A stretch of DNA of 10,232 nt. Origin: Bryobacterales bacterium. GTDB taxonomy: Bacteria; Acidobacteriota; Terriglobia; Bryobacterales; Bryobacteraceae. The stretch spans positions 1 to 10,232 of the forward strand of contig JADYZL010000384.1 in NCBI GenBank assembly GCA_020853155.1, given 5' to 3'. This document shows, in pieces, positions 1-7,572 of this stretch. Both the position numbers and the translations under genes were made by a program. The notes beneath the pieces are model-generated. The model was not told where the DNA came from. It saw only the letters and a list, made by a program, of their open reading frames with translations, and did not search any database. The first letter of the stretch is position 1, and each line of letters begins with the position of its first letter.

Positions 1-1046
1 ACCTTCACGCACCCGTTCACGAAGGGCAGCTTGCCGCCCACGATAATGTCGTCGAGCATGTGGTGATAGAGCGTATCCACGCTATACGTGAGATTGGGCA
101 ATGTGGACGCTGCGTGAACCATCGCCGCCATCGTCACCCCGAACTCACTACCGCTGTGCATACCGAGGCCGAGGCGGAAGGTATCGCACATCGCGGAGAG
201 CGACTTGAGGCCCGTAATTCCTTCCCAGTAATAGATATCGCCCAACACGATATCCACCGAGCGCATGGCGATGCCGGCCGCGAAGTCGTCGAAGCGCGCA
301 ACGCACATGTTCGTGGCCAGCGGGATCGACGTCCGCTCCCGCACCCGCGCCATGCCTTCATTGCCCCACGTCGGGTCTTCCAGGTACTCCAGGTTGCAGC
401 CTTCCAACTCCTTCGCGACGCGGATGGCCGTACCGCGAGACCAGAACCCGTTCGGATCCACCCGAAGCCCGAACGATGGCCCAAGCGCTTCCCGAAGGGC
501 GTAAAGCACTTCGATGTCGTGCTCCGGCGGCAACACGCCGGCCTTCAGCTTGCCCGATTCGAAGCCGCATTCCTCCACCGCACGCCGGGCGTATCTGACG
601 AGTTCCTCCGCCGTGGTCTCCCCGGCCCCGCCGTGCTCGTCCGGATAGCGGTAACTCAGAGAGGCATTGAACGCGACCGCATCGCGCAACTTTCCGCCGA
701 TCATGTCGCAGAGTGGGCGGTTCATGGCCTTTCCCTGGATATCGAGGCAGGCCAGTTCAATCGCCGCGTATATTCGCGGATTCGAAATGTAGTAAATCTG
801 CCGCAGCGTCTTCTGCTTGATTCGCTCCAGATGGAACGGATCCTCTCCGATCAGGCGCGGTTTGAGCTTCTGGAACATGCCGGATTGGTCCCCGCCGCCC
901 ACCTCACCAAGGCCGATGATGCCCTCGTCCGTGACGAGTTCGAGAATGGTGCGGATGAAATAGCCGGGATGGACTCCGGTGGAGTGCCGCAGCGGCGCTT
1001 CCGTCAGGACGGCGGCGGCATGGGTGCGAATATCGACAATCTTCAT
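1..1046 (-). CDS. Glucarate dehydratase-like enolase-superfamily enzyme (3' end beyond window)
   Basis: This gene encodes a cytoplasmic enzyme of the mandelate racemase/muconate lactonizing group, probably a sugar-acid dehydratase producing a 2-keto-3-deoxy acid. I translated 348 codons on the minus strand; the C-terminus lies off the left edge. The capping domain covers about residues 1-125 and the barrel follows. Visible active-site residues are the KxK base (K166, K168), metal ligands D197 (RVDPNG), E223 (LEDP) and N246 (ATNM), and a D270/H297 dyad. The Asn third ligand and the KxK motif match the glucarate dehydratase subgroup. However, the segment after the catalytic His reads HSGSE where E. 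coli GlucD has HSNNH, so the exact substrate may differ. The ATG at 1044-1046 lies 6 nt after the MFS stop, with AAGG about 9 nt upstream, so the two genes form an operon and may be translationally coupled. Family is secure; specificity is not. Confidence 0.85.
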   Translation of the reverse strand, partial: MKIVDIRTHAAAVLTEAPLRHSTGVHPGYFIRTILELVTDEGIIGLGEVGGGDQSGMFQKLKPRLIGEDPFHLERIKQKTLRQIYYISNPRIYAAIELACLDIQGKAMNRPLCDMIGGKLRDAVAFNASLSYRYPDEHGGAGETTAEELVRYARRAVEECGFESGKLKAGVLPPEHDIEVLYALREALGPSFGLRVDPNGFWSRGTAIRVAKELEGCNLEYLEDPTWGNEGMARVRERTSIPLATNMCVARFDDFAAGIAMRSVDIVLGDIYYWEGITGLKSLSAMCDTFRLGLGMHSGSEFGVTMAAMVHAASTLPNLTYSVDTLYHHMLDDIIVGGKLPFVNGCVK

Positions 1047-1052
1047 GCGGAA

Positions 1053-2375
1053 TTACCTTGCGAGCGCGGCCTTCATCCGCGCGGAATCGGGTTGGAACCA
1101 GAAAGCGATGTTGGCCAGCATCAACAGTCCGGCCGCCAGATAACAGACGGAAGTCGCGCCGAGCGACGGGCCCAGCCCAAACTGCTGGCTGAGATTCCCG
1201 ATCACCACGGGCGAAGTCCCGCCAACCAGGAATCCCAACGAAAGCATCAATCCGGTGGCGGTGGCGCGGGTCTCCGGAGCCACCACCTCGAACAGAGATG
1301 CAAACAGATTCGAATCGTAGATGCCCCGGAAGATACCGAACACCCCGAGGGCCGCAAACAGTGCGGCGGCGGAAGAGGCCGAGCCAATCCAATAGAGAAA
1401 AGGTGCGGAGAGCAGCAGCCCGGCGGCCTGCACCCAGGGGCGGCTCAGCGGCGAGCGTGCCGCGAAGCCGTCCGCCAATGCTCCCCCGGCCAGCACGCCG
1501 GCAAACGCGCCCAACTGGTGGTAAAAAGTGGCGTGGAATCCGGCTTCCGCCAACGAGAAGCCACCGAGGCCGTAGATATACGCCGGCATCCAAGTCACGA
1601 CCGCCACGCTCGCGAAGCTCATGCCGCAAAACGAACCCGCGAAAGCCAGCACGGAAGGCGTGCGGCAGAGCGTGCCCACGCGCGCCAGAACGCCGGGTGC
1701 GTCTTCCCCTTTGATCTGACTTCGATCTCCTGCCGCTTTCGCTTGCGTCGCGTTCGCATCCGCCCCGCCACGTTGGGGCTCGTGCAGGAAGCGCACCAGC
1801 ACTGCGGCCGCGGCCACGCCCGCGATACCGAATGCAAGGAAGGCGCTTCGCCAGCCGAACTGCTCGCCGAGATAGCCCGCGAGCGTTCCGGAAACCACGA
1901 CGCCAAAGTAGAGGCTGGTCTGATGAATCGACATTGCGAGCGCGCGAGTCTTCTCCCCGTGATAATCCGCGATGATCGACGTTGCCGACGGGTAGTAGAA
2001 GGCTTCCCCGGCGCCGGTCAATGCGCGAAGCGTCAGAAGCAAGGCAAACCCCGTGACCAGGCCCGACGATACGGTCGTCAGGCTCCACAACAGCAGCGCG
2101 CTCACGATGATTCGTTTCCGCGAGACGAAGTCTCCCAGAAACCCGGCGATGGGCACGAGACAGGCGTAGACCCATTGGAACGACGAACCGAGCAGCCCAA
2201 GCTGGGTGTTTGTCAGGTTCAGTTCCGTCTTCAAAAGTGGGAACACCGAGAACACGATCTGGCGGTCTGCGTGATTCAGAAAGTAGACCAGCCAGAACAT
2301 CGCGAGCAGCAGCCACGGAGTGCAACGCCCGGCGTTCGTCGCGCCTTGTGGACTCGGCATGGTCTGTCGTGACAT
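1053..2375 (-). CDS. MFS transporter, probably sugar-acid uptake
   Basis: This 440-residue inner-membrane permease of the major facilitator superfamily has about twelve hydrophobic segments. Residues 1-19 form a short cytoplasmic tail. An N-H-A-D-R motif at 34-38 ends the first helix. The loop 2-3 motif A (G78-x-x-G81-D-x-x-S-R-K-R) is intact, and R-A-L-T-G-A-G-E at 117-124 resembles the helix 4 motif of anion:cation symporters and spinster-like carriers. A hydrophilic central loop (about 191-230, rich in Q, K, D and A) separates the two six-helix halves. Coupling to the downstream dehydratase suggests that it imports the dehydratase substrate, but the sequence does not show the substrate. 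The ATG at 2373-2375 has only a weak AGAG upstream; a second ATG at residue 6 (2358-2360) is a possible alternative start. It is transcribed divergently from the TonB receptor gene. Confidence 0.9.
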   Translation of the reverse strand: MSRQTMPSPQGATNAGRCTPWLLLAMFWLVYFLNHADRQIVFSVFPLLKTELNLTNTQLGLLGSSFQWVYACLVPIAGFLGDFVSRKRIIVSALLLWSLTTVSSGLVTGFALLLTLRALTGAGEAFYYPSATSIIADYHGEKTRALAMSIHQTSLYFGVVVSGTLAGYLGEQFGWRSAFLAFGIAGVAAAAVLVRFLHEPQRGGADANATQAKAAGDRSQIKGEDAPGVLARVGTLCRTPSVLAFAGSFCGMSFASVAVVTWMPAYIYGLGGFSLAEAGFHATFYHQLGAFAGVLAGGALADGFAARSPLSRPWVQAAGLLLSAPFLYWIGSASSAAALFAALGVFGIFRGIYDSNLFASLFEVVAPETRATATGLMLSLGFLVGGTSPVVIGNLSQQFGLGPSLGATSVCYLAAGLLMLANIAFWFQPDSARMKAALAR

Positions 2376-2383
2376 TTCTCTGG

Positions 2384-2412
2384 ATCATACTAGCCTTCGC
2401 CATCTCGGAAAA
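2384..2412 (-). promoter_or_regulatory. Candidate promoter of the MFS-dehydratase operon
   Basis: Reading the minus strand, TATGAT (2389 to 2384) matches the sigma-70 -10 consensus at five of six positions. The segment 17 nt upstream (2412 to 2407, TTTTCC) is a poor -35, as expected for an activator-dependent promoter. A start point 6-7 nt after the -10 would fall at about 2377, almost on the ATG, giving a nearly leaderless transcript. Only the hexamer is seen directly; promoter function is inference. Confidence 0.3.
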
Positions 2413-2433
2413 GTTAAAAGTCGCAAAGGAGAA

Positions 2434-2448
2434 TTCACTCAACGTGAA
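2434..2448. promoter_or_regulatory. Operator-like dyad TTCAC-N5-GTGAA, copy 1
   Basis: This is a perfect inverted repeat with 5-bp arms and a 5-bp spacer (TCAAC), centred at 2441 in the divergent region between the MFS and receptor genes. It contains T-N11-A inside a dyad, the classic form of a LysR-type binding box. An identical pair of arms recurs 35 bp away, and a TTCGC/GCGAA version lies near the LysR gene in this window. Flanking bases do not extend the symmetry. Binding by the local LysR protein is inference. Confidence 0.55.
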
Positions 2449-2468
2449 AGGTATTCTTGAGCGATAGC

Positions 2469-2483
2469 TTCACCAAAAGTGAA
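2469..2483. promoter_or_regulatory. Operator-like dyad TTCAC-N5-GTGAA, copy 2
   Basis: The arms are identical to copy 1, with spacer CAAAA, centred at 2476. The 35-bp centre-to-centre distance is about three and a third helical turns, which resembles the paired recognition and activation sites of LysR-type promoters. The dyad overlaps where the -35 element would lie for the candidate -10 GACAAT at 2495-2500 of the receptor promoter. That arrangement fits an activator replacing a poor -35. Confidence 0.55.
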
Positions 2484-2494
2484 TGAACATTAAA

Positions 2495-2500
2495 GACAAT
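2495..2500 (+). promoter_or_regulatory. Candidate -10 element of the receptor gene
   Basis: GACAAT matches TATAAT at four of six positions. No -35 consensus lies 16-18 bp upstream; that position is occupied by operator-like dyad copy 2. A start near 2507 would give a leader of about 55 nt before the ATG at 2562. The match is weak and is reported only because its spacing from the dyad makes sense. Confidence 0.2.
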
Positions 2501-2561
2501 TCGCTTCCCTTCAGTGGCGTTTCAGAACATGATCGGGAAAATGGCTTTAGGGGGCCATCGC

Positions 2562-5500
2562 ATGAACACTCTCTCTTCGTACATCTCCCGCACTGCTCTG
2601 GCTCTTCCATTGGCGGTGCTGATGGCTTTCATGGCGCCGGGAAGCCTGGCGCAGGTACTTTACGGCACCCTCGTTGGAACCGTGACGGATCCGAGCGGGG
2701 CGGCGGTCGCGGGTGCGGAAGTTATCGTGGCGAACCAGGGCACGGGCCAGGTCCGCACCGTCACTTCGCAGGCGGACGGTTCCTATAATGTGCCGAATCT
2801 TCAGGGCGGAGACTACACGATCGAGGTCAAGTTGAGCGGCTTCAAGGCCGCCAAGCGGACCTCCGTGCAAGTCGTCGTCAACAGCATTCGCAGAGAGGAT
2901 TTTGGTCTGGAAGTAGGCGACGTGACGGAAGCAATCACGGTGGAAGGCAGCGCGATGGCGCTGCAGACGGAGAAGGCCGATGTCAGCAGCGAGATTAGCG
3001 CCAGCACGGTCAACAACCTTCCCATCGGCGGTTACCGGAACTACCAGAGCCTCATCAACCTGGTGCCTGGCGCCACCCCCGCCGCTTTCCAGAACGCGGC
3101 GATCACCCGCCCCGGGCGCGCCTTGACGACCAATGTCAACGGCACCAATCGCAACAACAACGTCACCAAGCTCGACGGTGCGGTGAACATCTCCACGTGG
3201 CTCCCCCACCATGTGGCGTATGTCGCCCCTTCGGAGACGATCGAGACCGTAAACATCACCACGAATAACTTCGACGCGGAGCAAGGCTTGGCCGGCGGCG
3301 CGGCGGTTACGGTGGTCACGAAGTCCGGAACGAACGATCTGCACGGTTCTCTTTATGGCTATCACGACAATCAGCATCTGCGCGCCTGGGGCTTCTTCGA
3401 AACCCGGACGCCCAACAAGCCCAAGAGCATCCGGAACATCGATGGCTTCACGCTGGGCGGCCCGATCAAGCGGGACAAGCTCTTCTTCTTCGGCGATTGG
3501 GAAACGACGCGGGAGCGCGTCAACCGCTACGGCCTCTTCACCGTGCCGACCGCCGACCAGCGCGAGGGCAACTTCAGCGCTTACAACACGAAGATTTACG
3601 ACCCCGCATCGGGCAGCTCTGACGGGAAAGGGCGACAGTTGTTCGCCGGGAACATCATTCCGAAAGGGCGCCAGAGCGCCATCTCCCAGAAGATCGCGGG
3701 CTTGGTTCCCTCCCCGACGCAGGGCGGTGTGGCCGCCAACTTCTACAATTCCGATAATCAGAAGCTGGACCGGGACCAGTTCGACATCAAGACCAACTGG
3801 AACCGGACAGCCAGCCATAGCCTGTGGGCGAAGTACAGCTTCATGCGCGGCATCGGCCACTGCAATCCGTCACTCGGGCCCGCTGGCGGTTCCGGCCTCT
3901 GCGATACGGGTTCCGGCACCGGATACAATCGCGCCCAGCTCGCTTCCATCGGCCACACCTGGGTAGCGAGTTCCACGGTTGTCGTGGATGGCGTCATCGG
4001 TTTCACGCGCAATCTCATCGACGTGACGCCACCCAACTATGGGAAGAACATTGGCCTCGAGACCTGGGGCATCCCCGGTACGAACGGCCCGGACATCCGG
4101 CAGAGCGGAATGCCGATCATCGCGATTGGCGGCTACACCTCGCTGGGAGATACCGATAGCTGGAACCCCGCCTTCCAGCGCGATCAGAACTACAACATCA
4201 CCACAAACGTGGGCTGGCTTCGCGGGAAGCACGATATCCGCTTCGGGTTCGACGGCGTGCGTCATTACCTGAACCACTGGCAGCCGGAGTTGGGCTCCGG
4301 GCCGCGCGGAGGCCTAACCTTTGGCGCGGGACCCACCGCTCTCAACGGCGGTGCGGCCACGAACCAGTTCAACAGCTATGCCACTTTCCTGCTGGGCCTC
4401 TCCACTGCCGCGTCGAAGAGCGTGCAGTGGGAGAGCATGAATACGCACGAGTGGCAGATGGGTTTCTATGTGCGCGACCGCTGGCAGGTCACCTCCCGCA
4501 CCACCCTCGTCGCGGGCCTGCGCTACGAGTTATTCCCGCTGCTTTCAAGAGCGCATACCGGCATCGAGTTCTACGATCCGGAGACGAACATCCAGTATCG
4601 CGGCGGGCTCGGCGGCAACCCGACGGATCTCGGCATCGGCACGAGCAAGAAGCTCTTCGCACCCCGGCTCGGCATCACGCATCGCATCACGCCGAAAACC
4701 GTCATCCGCGCAGGCTACGGCCTTACCTACAATCCGATGGTGCTTAGCCGGCCGTTCCGGGGCAGCTACCCGATGACGATTGATGCATCGTTCACCGCGC
4801 CCAACAGCTATCAATCCTTCGCACCGTTGAGCCAAGGAATCCCACTCTTCACGGGCGAGGACCCCACGGCCGGCTCCTATCAACTGCCGACGCGCTTCAG
4901 CATCCGCACCCTCTGGCGGCCGGACGGCGAGCGCCGCGTGGACCGGGGCTACATCCAATCCTGGAACCTCATCCTGGAGCGTGAATTGCCGGGCGGGTTT
5001 GTGGCCAGCGCGGGCTACGTCGCCACGAAGACTGTGAAGAGCTTCGTCGATTGGGAAGCCAACAACGCGCCTCCGGGCACCGGCCGCGCCGGGCAGCCCT
5101 TCAACCAGAAGTTCGGCCGCACGGCATCCACGCTGTTCATGAACGGCTGGGCGGGGGGCAACTATCATTCGTTGCAGACCACCTTGAACCGCGCCTTCCG
5201 TGGTGGCTTGATGCTGAAGGGCGCCTACACGTGGTCGAAAGCGATGGACATGCAGGACGACGACGGTTGGGGCGGATTGCTTTGGAACTGGGCGCCGGTG
5301 ATCGGCCGCAACTACGCCCGCGCCGGCTTTGACATCCCGCACAACCTCCAGATGGGATTTGCCTACGAACTTCCATTCGGAAAAGGGAAGCAATTCCTAT
5401 CCAGCGGCCTGGCCTCCGCCATCCTCGGCGGATGGCAGGCAAACGGGATCTTCTACGCCTTCAAGGGCAGGCCGTTCACGGTGTCCGCACCGGGCACGTC

Positions 5501-5870
5501 GCTCAACGCCGTTTCGAACTCGCAGACCGCGGATCAGGTGAAGTCCAACGTCGAGAAACTCAACCAGGTTGGGCCCGGCGGCTACTACTATGACCCGGCG
5601 GCTTTTGCGACCGTCAAGGACGTTCGCTTTGGAACCAGCGGCCGCAACATCCTCCGCGCCCCCGGCGTCGCCGGCATCGATGCCAGCATCTACCGCCGGT
5701 TCCGGATTACGGAGCGTCTTCTCGGCGAATTCCGCGCGGAGTCGTTCAATCTCACAAACACCCCGCAGTTTGGGACGCCTAACGCCGATTCCTCCAGCGC
5801 GAACTTCATGAAAGTGCTCAGCGCCGGCGGACAGCGGCAGTTCCGCTTCGGCCTCCGGCTGGAGTTCTAA
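2562..5870 (+). CDS. Oar-like TonB-dependent outer-membrane receptor
   Basis: This 1,102-residue outer-membrane protein is predicted to import an oligosaccharide or similar ligand using TonB energy. Residues 1-31 form a signal peptide ending in GSLAQ. Residues about 34-117 are a carboxypeptidase-regulatory-like beta-sandwich (GTLVGTVTDPSGA, then GDYTIEV). T122-E-A-I-T-V-E resembles a TonB box. The plug spans about 130-265 and the barrel follows. The chain ends in RFGLRLEF, and the terminal Phe is the usual barrel-assembly signal. This architecture is the expanded Acidobacteriota receptor family, which normally lacks a SusD partner; none is visible here. I chose the ATG at 2562 because AGGGGG (2549-2554) lies 7 nt upstream and the signal peptide then starts correctly. 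An in-frame GTG at 2514 would add 16 residues. Ligand specificity is not readable; the neighbouring glycosidases suggest a HexNAc-containing glycan. Confidence 0.93.
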   Translation: MNTLSSYISRTALALPLAVLMAFMAPGSLAQVLYGTLVGTVTDPSGAAVAGAEVIVANQGTGQVRTVTSQADGSYNVPNLQGGDYTIEVKLSGFKAAKRTSVQVVVNSIRREDFGLEVGDVTEAITVEGSAMALQTEKADVSSEISASTVNNLPIGGYRNYQSLINLVPGATPAAFQNAAITRPGRALTTNVNGTNRNNNVTKLDGAVNISTWLPHHVAYVAPSETIETVNITTNNFDAEQGLAGGAAVTVVTKSGTNDLHGSLYGYHDNQHLRAWGFFETRTPNKPKSIRNIDGFTLGGPIKRDKLFFFGDWETTRERVNRYGLFTVPTADQREGNFSAYNTKIYDPASGSSDGKGRQLFAGNIIPKGRQSAISQKIAGLVPSPTQGGVAANFYNSDNQKLDRDQFDIKTNWNRTASHSLWAKYSFMRGIGHCNPSLGPAGGSGLCDTGSGTGYNRAQLASIGHTWVASSTVVVDGVIGFTRNLIDVTPPNYGKNIGLETWGIPGTNGPDIRQSGMPIIAIGGYTSLGDTDSWNPAFQRDQNYNITTNVGWLRGKHDIRFGFDGVRHYLNHWQPELGSGPRGGLTFGAGPTALNGGAATNQFNSYATFLLGLSTAASKSVQWESMNTHEWQMGFYVRDRWQVTSRTTLVAGLRYELFPLLSRAHTGIEFYDPETNIQYRGGLGGNPTDLGIGTSKKLFAPRLGITHRITPKTVIRAGYGLTYNPMVLSRPFRGSYPMTIDASFTAPNSYQSFAPLSQGIPLFTGEDPTAGSYQLPTRFSIRTLWRPDGERRVDRGYIQSWNLILERELPGGFVASAGYVATKTVKSFVDWEANNAPPGTGRAGQPFNQKFGRTASTLFMNGWAGGNYHSLQTTLNRAFRGGLMLKGAYTWSKAMDMQDDDGWGGLLWNWAPVIGRNYARAGFDIPHNLQMGFAYELPFGKGKQFLSSGLASAILGGWQANGIFYAFKGRPFTVSAPGTSLNAVSNSQTADQVKSNVEKLNQVGPGGYYYDPAAFATVKDVRFGTSGRNILRAPGVAGIDASIYRRFRITERLLGEFRAESFNLTNTPQFGTPNADSSSANFMKVLSAGGQRQFRFGLRLEF

Positions 5871-5881
5871 CTAACGAAGGA

Positions 5882-5916
5882 GAATCACGGCGGCTCCCTC
5901 GAATCACGTAGGCTCC
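5882..5916 (+). repeat. Two-copy direct repeat, 19-bp period
   Basis: GAATCACG-GC-GGCTCC (5882-5897) is repeated as GAATCACG-TA-GGCTCC (5901-5916), 14 of 16 positions identical. It lies in the spacer between the receptor and RraA-like genes. The copies fall in one arm and the loop of the hairpin described separately, so the repeat may be a by-product of that structure or a protein-binding element. Confidence 0.5.
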
Positions 5917-5928
5917 AGGGATCCGCCG
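5888..5928 (+). other. Intergenic RNA hairpin between receptor and RraA-like genes
   Basis: The arm CGGCGGCTCCCT (5888-5899) pairs with AGGGATCCGCCG (5917-5928), giving eleven of twelve base pairs with one C-U mismatch around a 17-nt loop. It starts 17 nt after the receptor stop codon and ends 6 nt before the ribosome-binding site of the next gene. No U-run follows it, so it is not a standard intrinsic terminator. It may protect the receptor mRNA's 3' end, weaken read-through, or affect translation of the TTG-started gene. The structure is seen; the role is inference. Confidence 0.5.
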
Positions 5929-5945
5929 AGGCAAAGGGGAAGATC

Positions 5946-6650
5946 TTGTCAACGCAAACAGACTATTTGACGGACCACGAAGTGAACGTGGAAGACATCT
6001 GCGATCGATACCGGCAGTTGTACGGTGGTTTGATCTACGACGTTCTGGAACACTTCGGGCGACCGCATCAGGTGCTCTCGCACCAGATCTCGCCGCTCGA
6101 TCCAAATTCCCGGATCGCCGGGCCGGCCTTCACCGTGAAGGGCACCATGAGCTGCATCCGCGATGAAAGCAAGCGCTACAAGCGGCTTGAGATGATCCGG
6201 CAGATGCAGTATCCCTGCATCGAGGTGCGGGATCGGGGCACGCCCTTTCCCGTCGCTCTCTACGGAGAACTCAGCGCAAGCAGCGCCCGCGCTCACGGGG
6301 CTACGGGCGCTCTCGTCGATGGCGCGGTCCGGGATACCACACACCTGCTCGCGATGGATTTCCCCGTGTTCTCGACGGCACGGAACCCGGTGGAAGCCTT
6401 CGGGCGCTGGGCGCTGCTCGAATACCAAGTTCCCATTCTGATCAGCGGAGAACTCACCGCCGCCGTGCAAGTGAACCCGGGGGACTTTATCTTCGGCGAT
6501 TACGACGGCGTGCTGGTGGTTCCCCGTGAGCTAACGGTGGCCGTACTTGAGGAATGCGAGCGCGTGAAAGGCATTGAGGACCTTGCCCGGGTGGAGTTCA
6601 CGCGGGGTGAAGACCCGGTGGCGGTGTTCGAAAGGCACAAGCGTCTGTAA
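5946..6650 (+). CDS. RraA/HMG-aldolase family protein, likely class II pyruvate aldolase
   Basis: This 234-residue protein belongs to the RraA/4-hydroxy-4-methyl-2-oxoglutarate aldolase family. Members are cytoplasmic metal-dependent enzymes that cleave 4-hydroxy-2-oxo acids to pyruvate; E. coli RraA itself is an RNase E inhibitor. Diagnostic features are GELS...A (107-115), the metal/substrate motif G-A-L-V-D-G-A-V-R129-D130 with its Arg-Asp pair, and the late GDYDGVLVVP strand (184-193). About 20 extra N-terminal residues precede the first core helix. The start is TTG at 5946, supported by AAGGGGA 6 nt upstream; the next good ATG would delete the active fold. It lies 75 bp downstream of the receptor gene on the same strand. 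Since the locus also encodes a sugar-acid dehydratase, cleavage of the resulting 2-keto-3-deoxy acid is a sensible but unproved role. RNase E regulation is much less likely in this context. Confidence 0.85.
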   Translation: MSTQTDYLTDHEVNVEDICDRYRQLYGGLIYDVLEHFGRPHQVLSHQISPLDPNSRIAGPAFTVKGTMSCIRDESKRYKRLEMIRQMQYPCIEVRDRGTPFPVALYGELSASSARAHGATGALVDGAVRDTTHLLAMDFPVFSTARNPVEAFGRWALLEYQVPILISGELTAAVQVNPGDFIFGDYDGVLVVPRELTVAVLEECERVKGIEDLARVEFTRGEDPVAVFERHKRL

Positions 6651-6663
6651 CCAGGCGCGCCGC

Positions 6664-7563
6664 TCACTCACGGTCGAGAAGGTCCACTTCGTGGCGGGCA
6701 ATCTCGACCAGGCCGCGCACGGCGGGTGGCAGAATGCCGCCCCGCCGCACGGCCAGCACGATTCTCGATTTCAGCGGCGTGGCATCGTCGAACTTCACTT
6801 CCACGAAGTCTCCCGATGCCAGTTCCGCACTCACGGACCACCGGGGGAGCATGCCGATGCCCACACCAATGCGAACCATGGATTTGATTGCCTCCGCATG
6901 ATCGAAACGCATCACCACACGGGGCTGCACGCCAAGGCGCAGGAAATGCGCGTCAATGGCGCGCTCGATCTGCGAGCCCTCCTTGAACAGCACGAATGGC
7001 AGCTCGCGCGGATCGCCGATCGTCCGTTCGCCGCCACCAAACTCGCGCGCCGCCACGGCAACGATCCGGTACGGCCAGGAGGCAACGATATCCGGCCCCG
7101 AAGCATCCATCGCTTCCGGCGCGACGAACATCGCTGCATCGAGCGCCGCCTCGCCGAGGGCGTGAACCAAGCTCGCCGTACTCCCCGTATCGACGGTCAC
7201 CTCGATATCCGGATAACTCGACCGGAAGAGACTCAGAAGCCGCGGAAGAACGATCACGCTGATGCCCGCTCCGCTCCCCAGCCGCAGCAGGCCCCGCTTC
7301 GCATCCTTCCATTCTTCGAATGCGGCGACGGTCTCGCGGCAGCGCACCATCAGGTCCCGCGCATAGGGCAGCAGCGTCTCTCCGGCTTGCGTCAATCGCA
7401 GCCGCCGCCCTGCTTTCTCATAGAGCCTTGCACCAAGCTCCTGCTCCAGCATCTTAATCTGTTTGTGTACGGCGGCCGGGCTCAGATGGAGCACCTCTGC
7501 CGCGCGTGTGATGTTTTGCAGATCGCTCAGAACGACGAAGCTCCGAATCTCCCGAAATTCCAT
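6664..7563 (-). CDS. LysR-type transcriptional regulator
   Basis: This is a DNA-binding regulator of the LysR family, 299 residues from the ATG at 7561-7563. The winged helix-turn-helix covers about residues 1-60 (ITRAAEVLHLSPAAVHKQIK at 18-37, then LEQELGARLYEK). A linker helix follows, and the effector-binding domain runs from about 90 to the end (GLLRLGSGAG, VLPRLLSLF). This start gives the usual family N-terminus, MEFREIRSF. A TTG at 7599 would add 12 residues and has a better Shine-Dalgarno match (GGGGTGA, 6 nt spacing), so the start is not settled. The dyad at 7573-7589 lies just upstream of the ATG but would be coding under the TTG model, which favours the ATG. The gene converges on the RraA-like gene with 13 nt between stops and is divergent from the glycosidase pair, the typical position of a LysR regulator of adjacent genes. 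Confidence 0.9.
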   Translation of the reverse strand: MEFREIRSFVVLSDLQNITRAAEVLHLSPAAVHKQIKMLEQELGARLYEKAGRRLRLTQAGETLLPYARDLMVRCRETVAAFEEWKDAKRGLLRLGSGAGISVIVLPRLLSLFRSSYPDIEVTVDTGSTASLVHALGEAALDAAMFVAPEAMDASGPDIVASWPYRIVAVAAREFGGGERTIGDPRELPFVLFKEGSQIERAIDAHFLRLGVQPRVVMRFDHAEAIKSMVRIGVGIGMLPRWSVSAELASGDFVEVKFDDATPLKSRIVLAVRRGGILPPAVRGLVEIARHEVDLLDRE

Positions 7564-7572
7564 AAGCCGATC

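Noticed and set aside
60..2372. A 770-codon plus-strand open frame opposite the dehydratase and MFS genes
   Set aside because: It is in exact codon register with the two minus-strand genes, so its stops would require TTA, CTA or TCA codons there, which are rare in this high-GC DNA. Its translation is rich in R, H, Q and P and shows no recognisable fold.
2457..2462. TTGAGC as the -35 of the receptor promoter
   Set aside because: The segment 16-18 bp downstream gives no acceptable -10 hexamer.
2514..2561. An upstream GTG start adding 16 residues to the receptor
   Set aside because: It has no clear ribosome site and would put a polar stretch before the signal peptide, whereas the ATG at 2562 has AGGGGG at 7 nt.
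2547..3860. A 437-codon minus-strand frame inside the receptor gene
   Set aside because: It is in codon register with a strongly recognisable TonB-dependent receptor, and the same codon-bias explanation applies.
6654..6661. Palindrome GGCGCGCC between the converging RraA-like and LysR genes as a bidirectional terminator
   Set aside because: It is too short to form a stem with a loop, has no U-run on either side, and the whole gap is only 13 nt.
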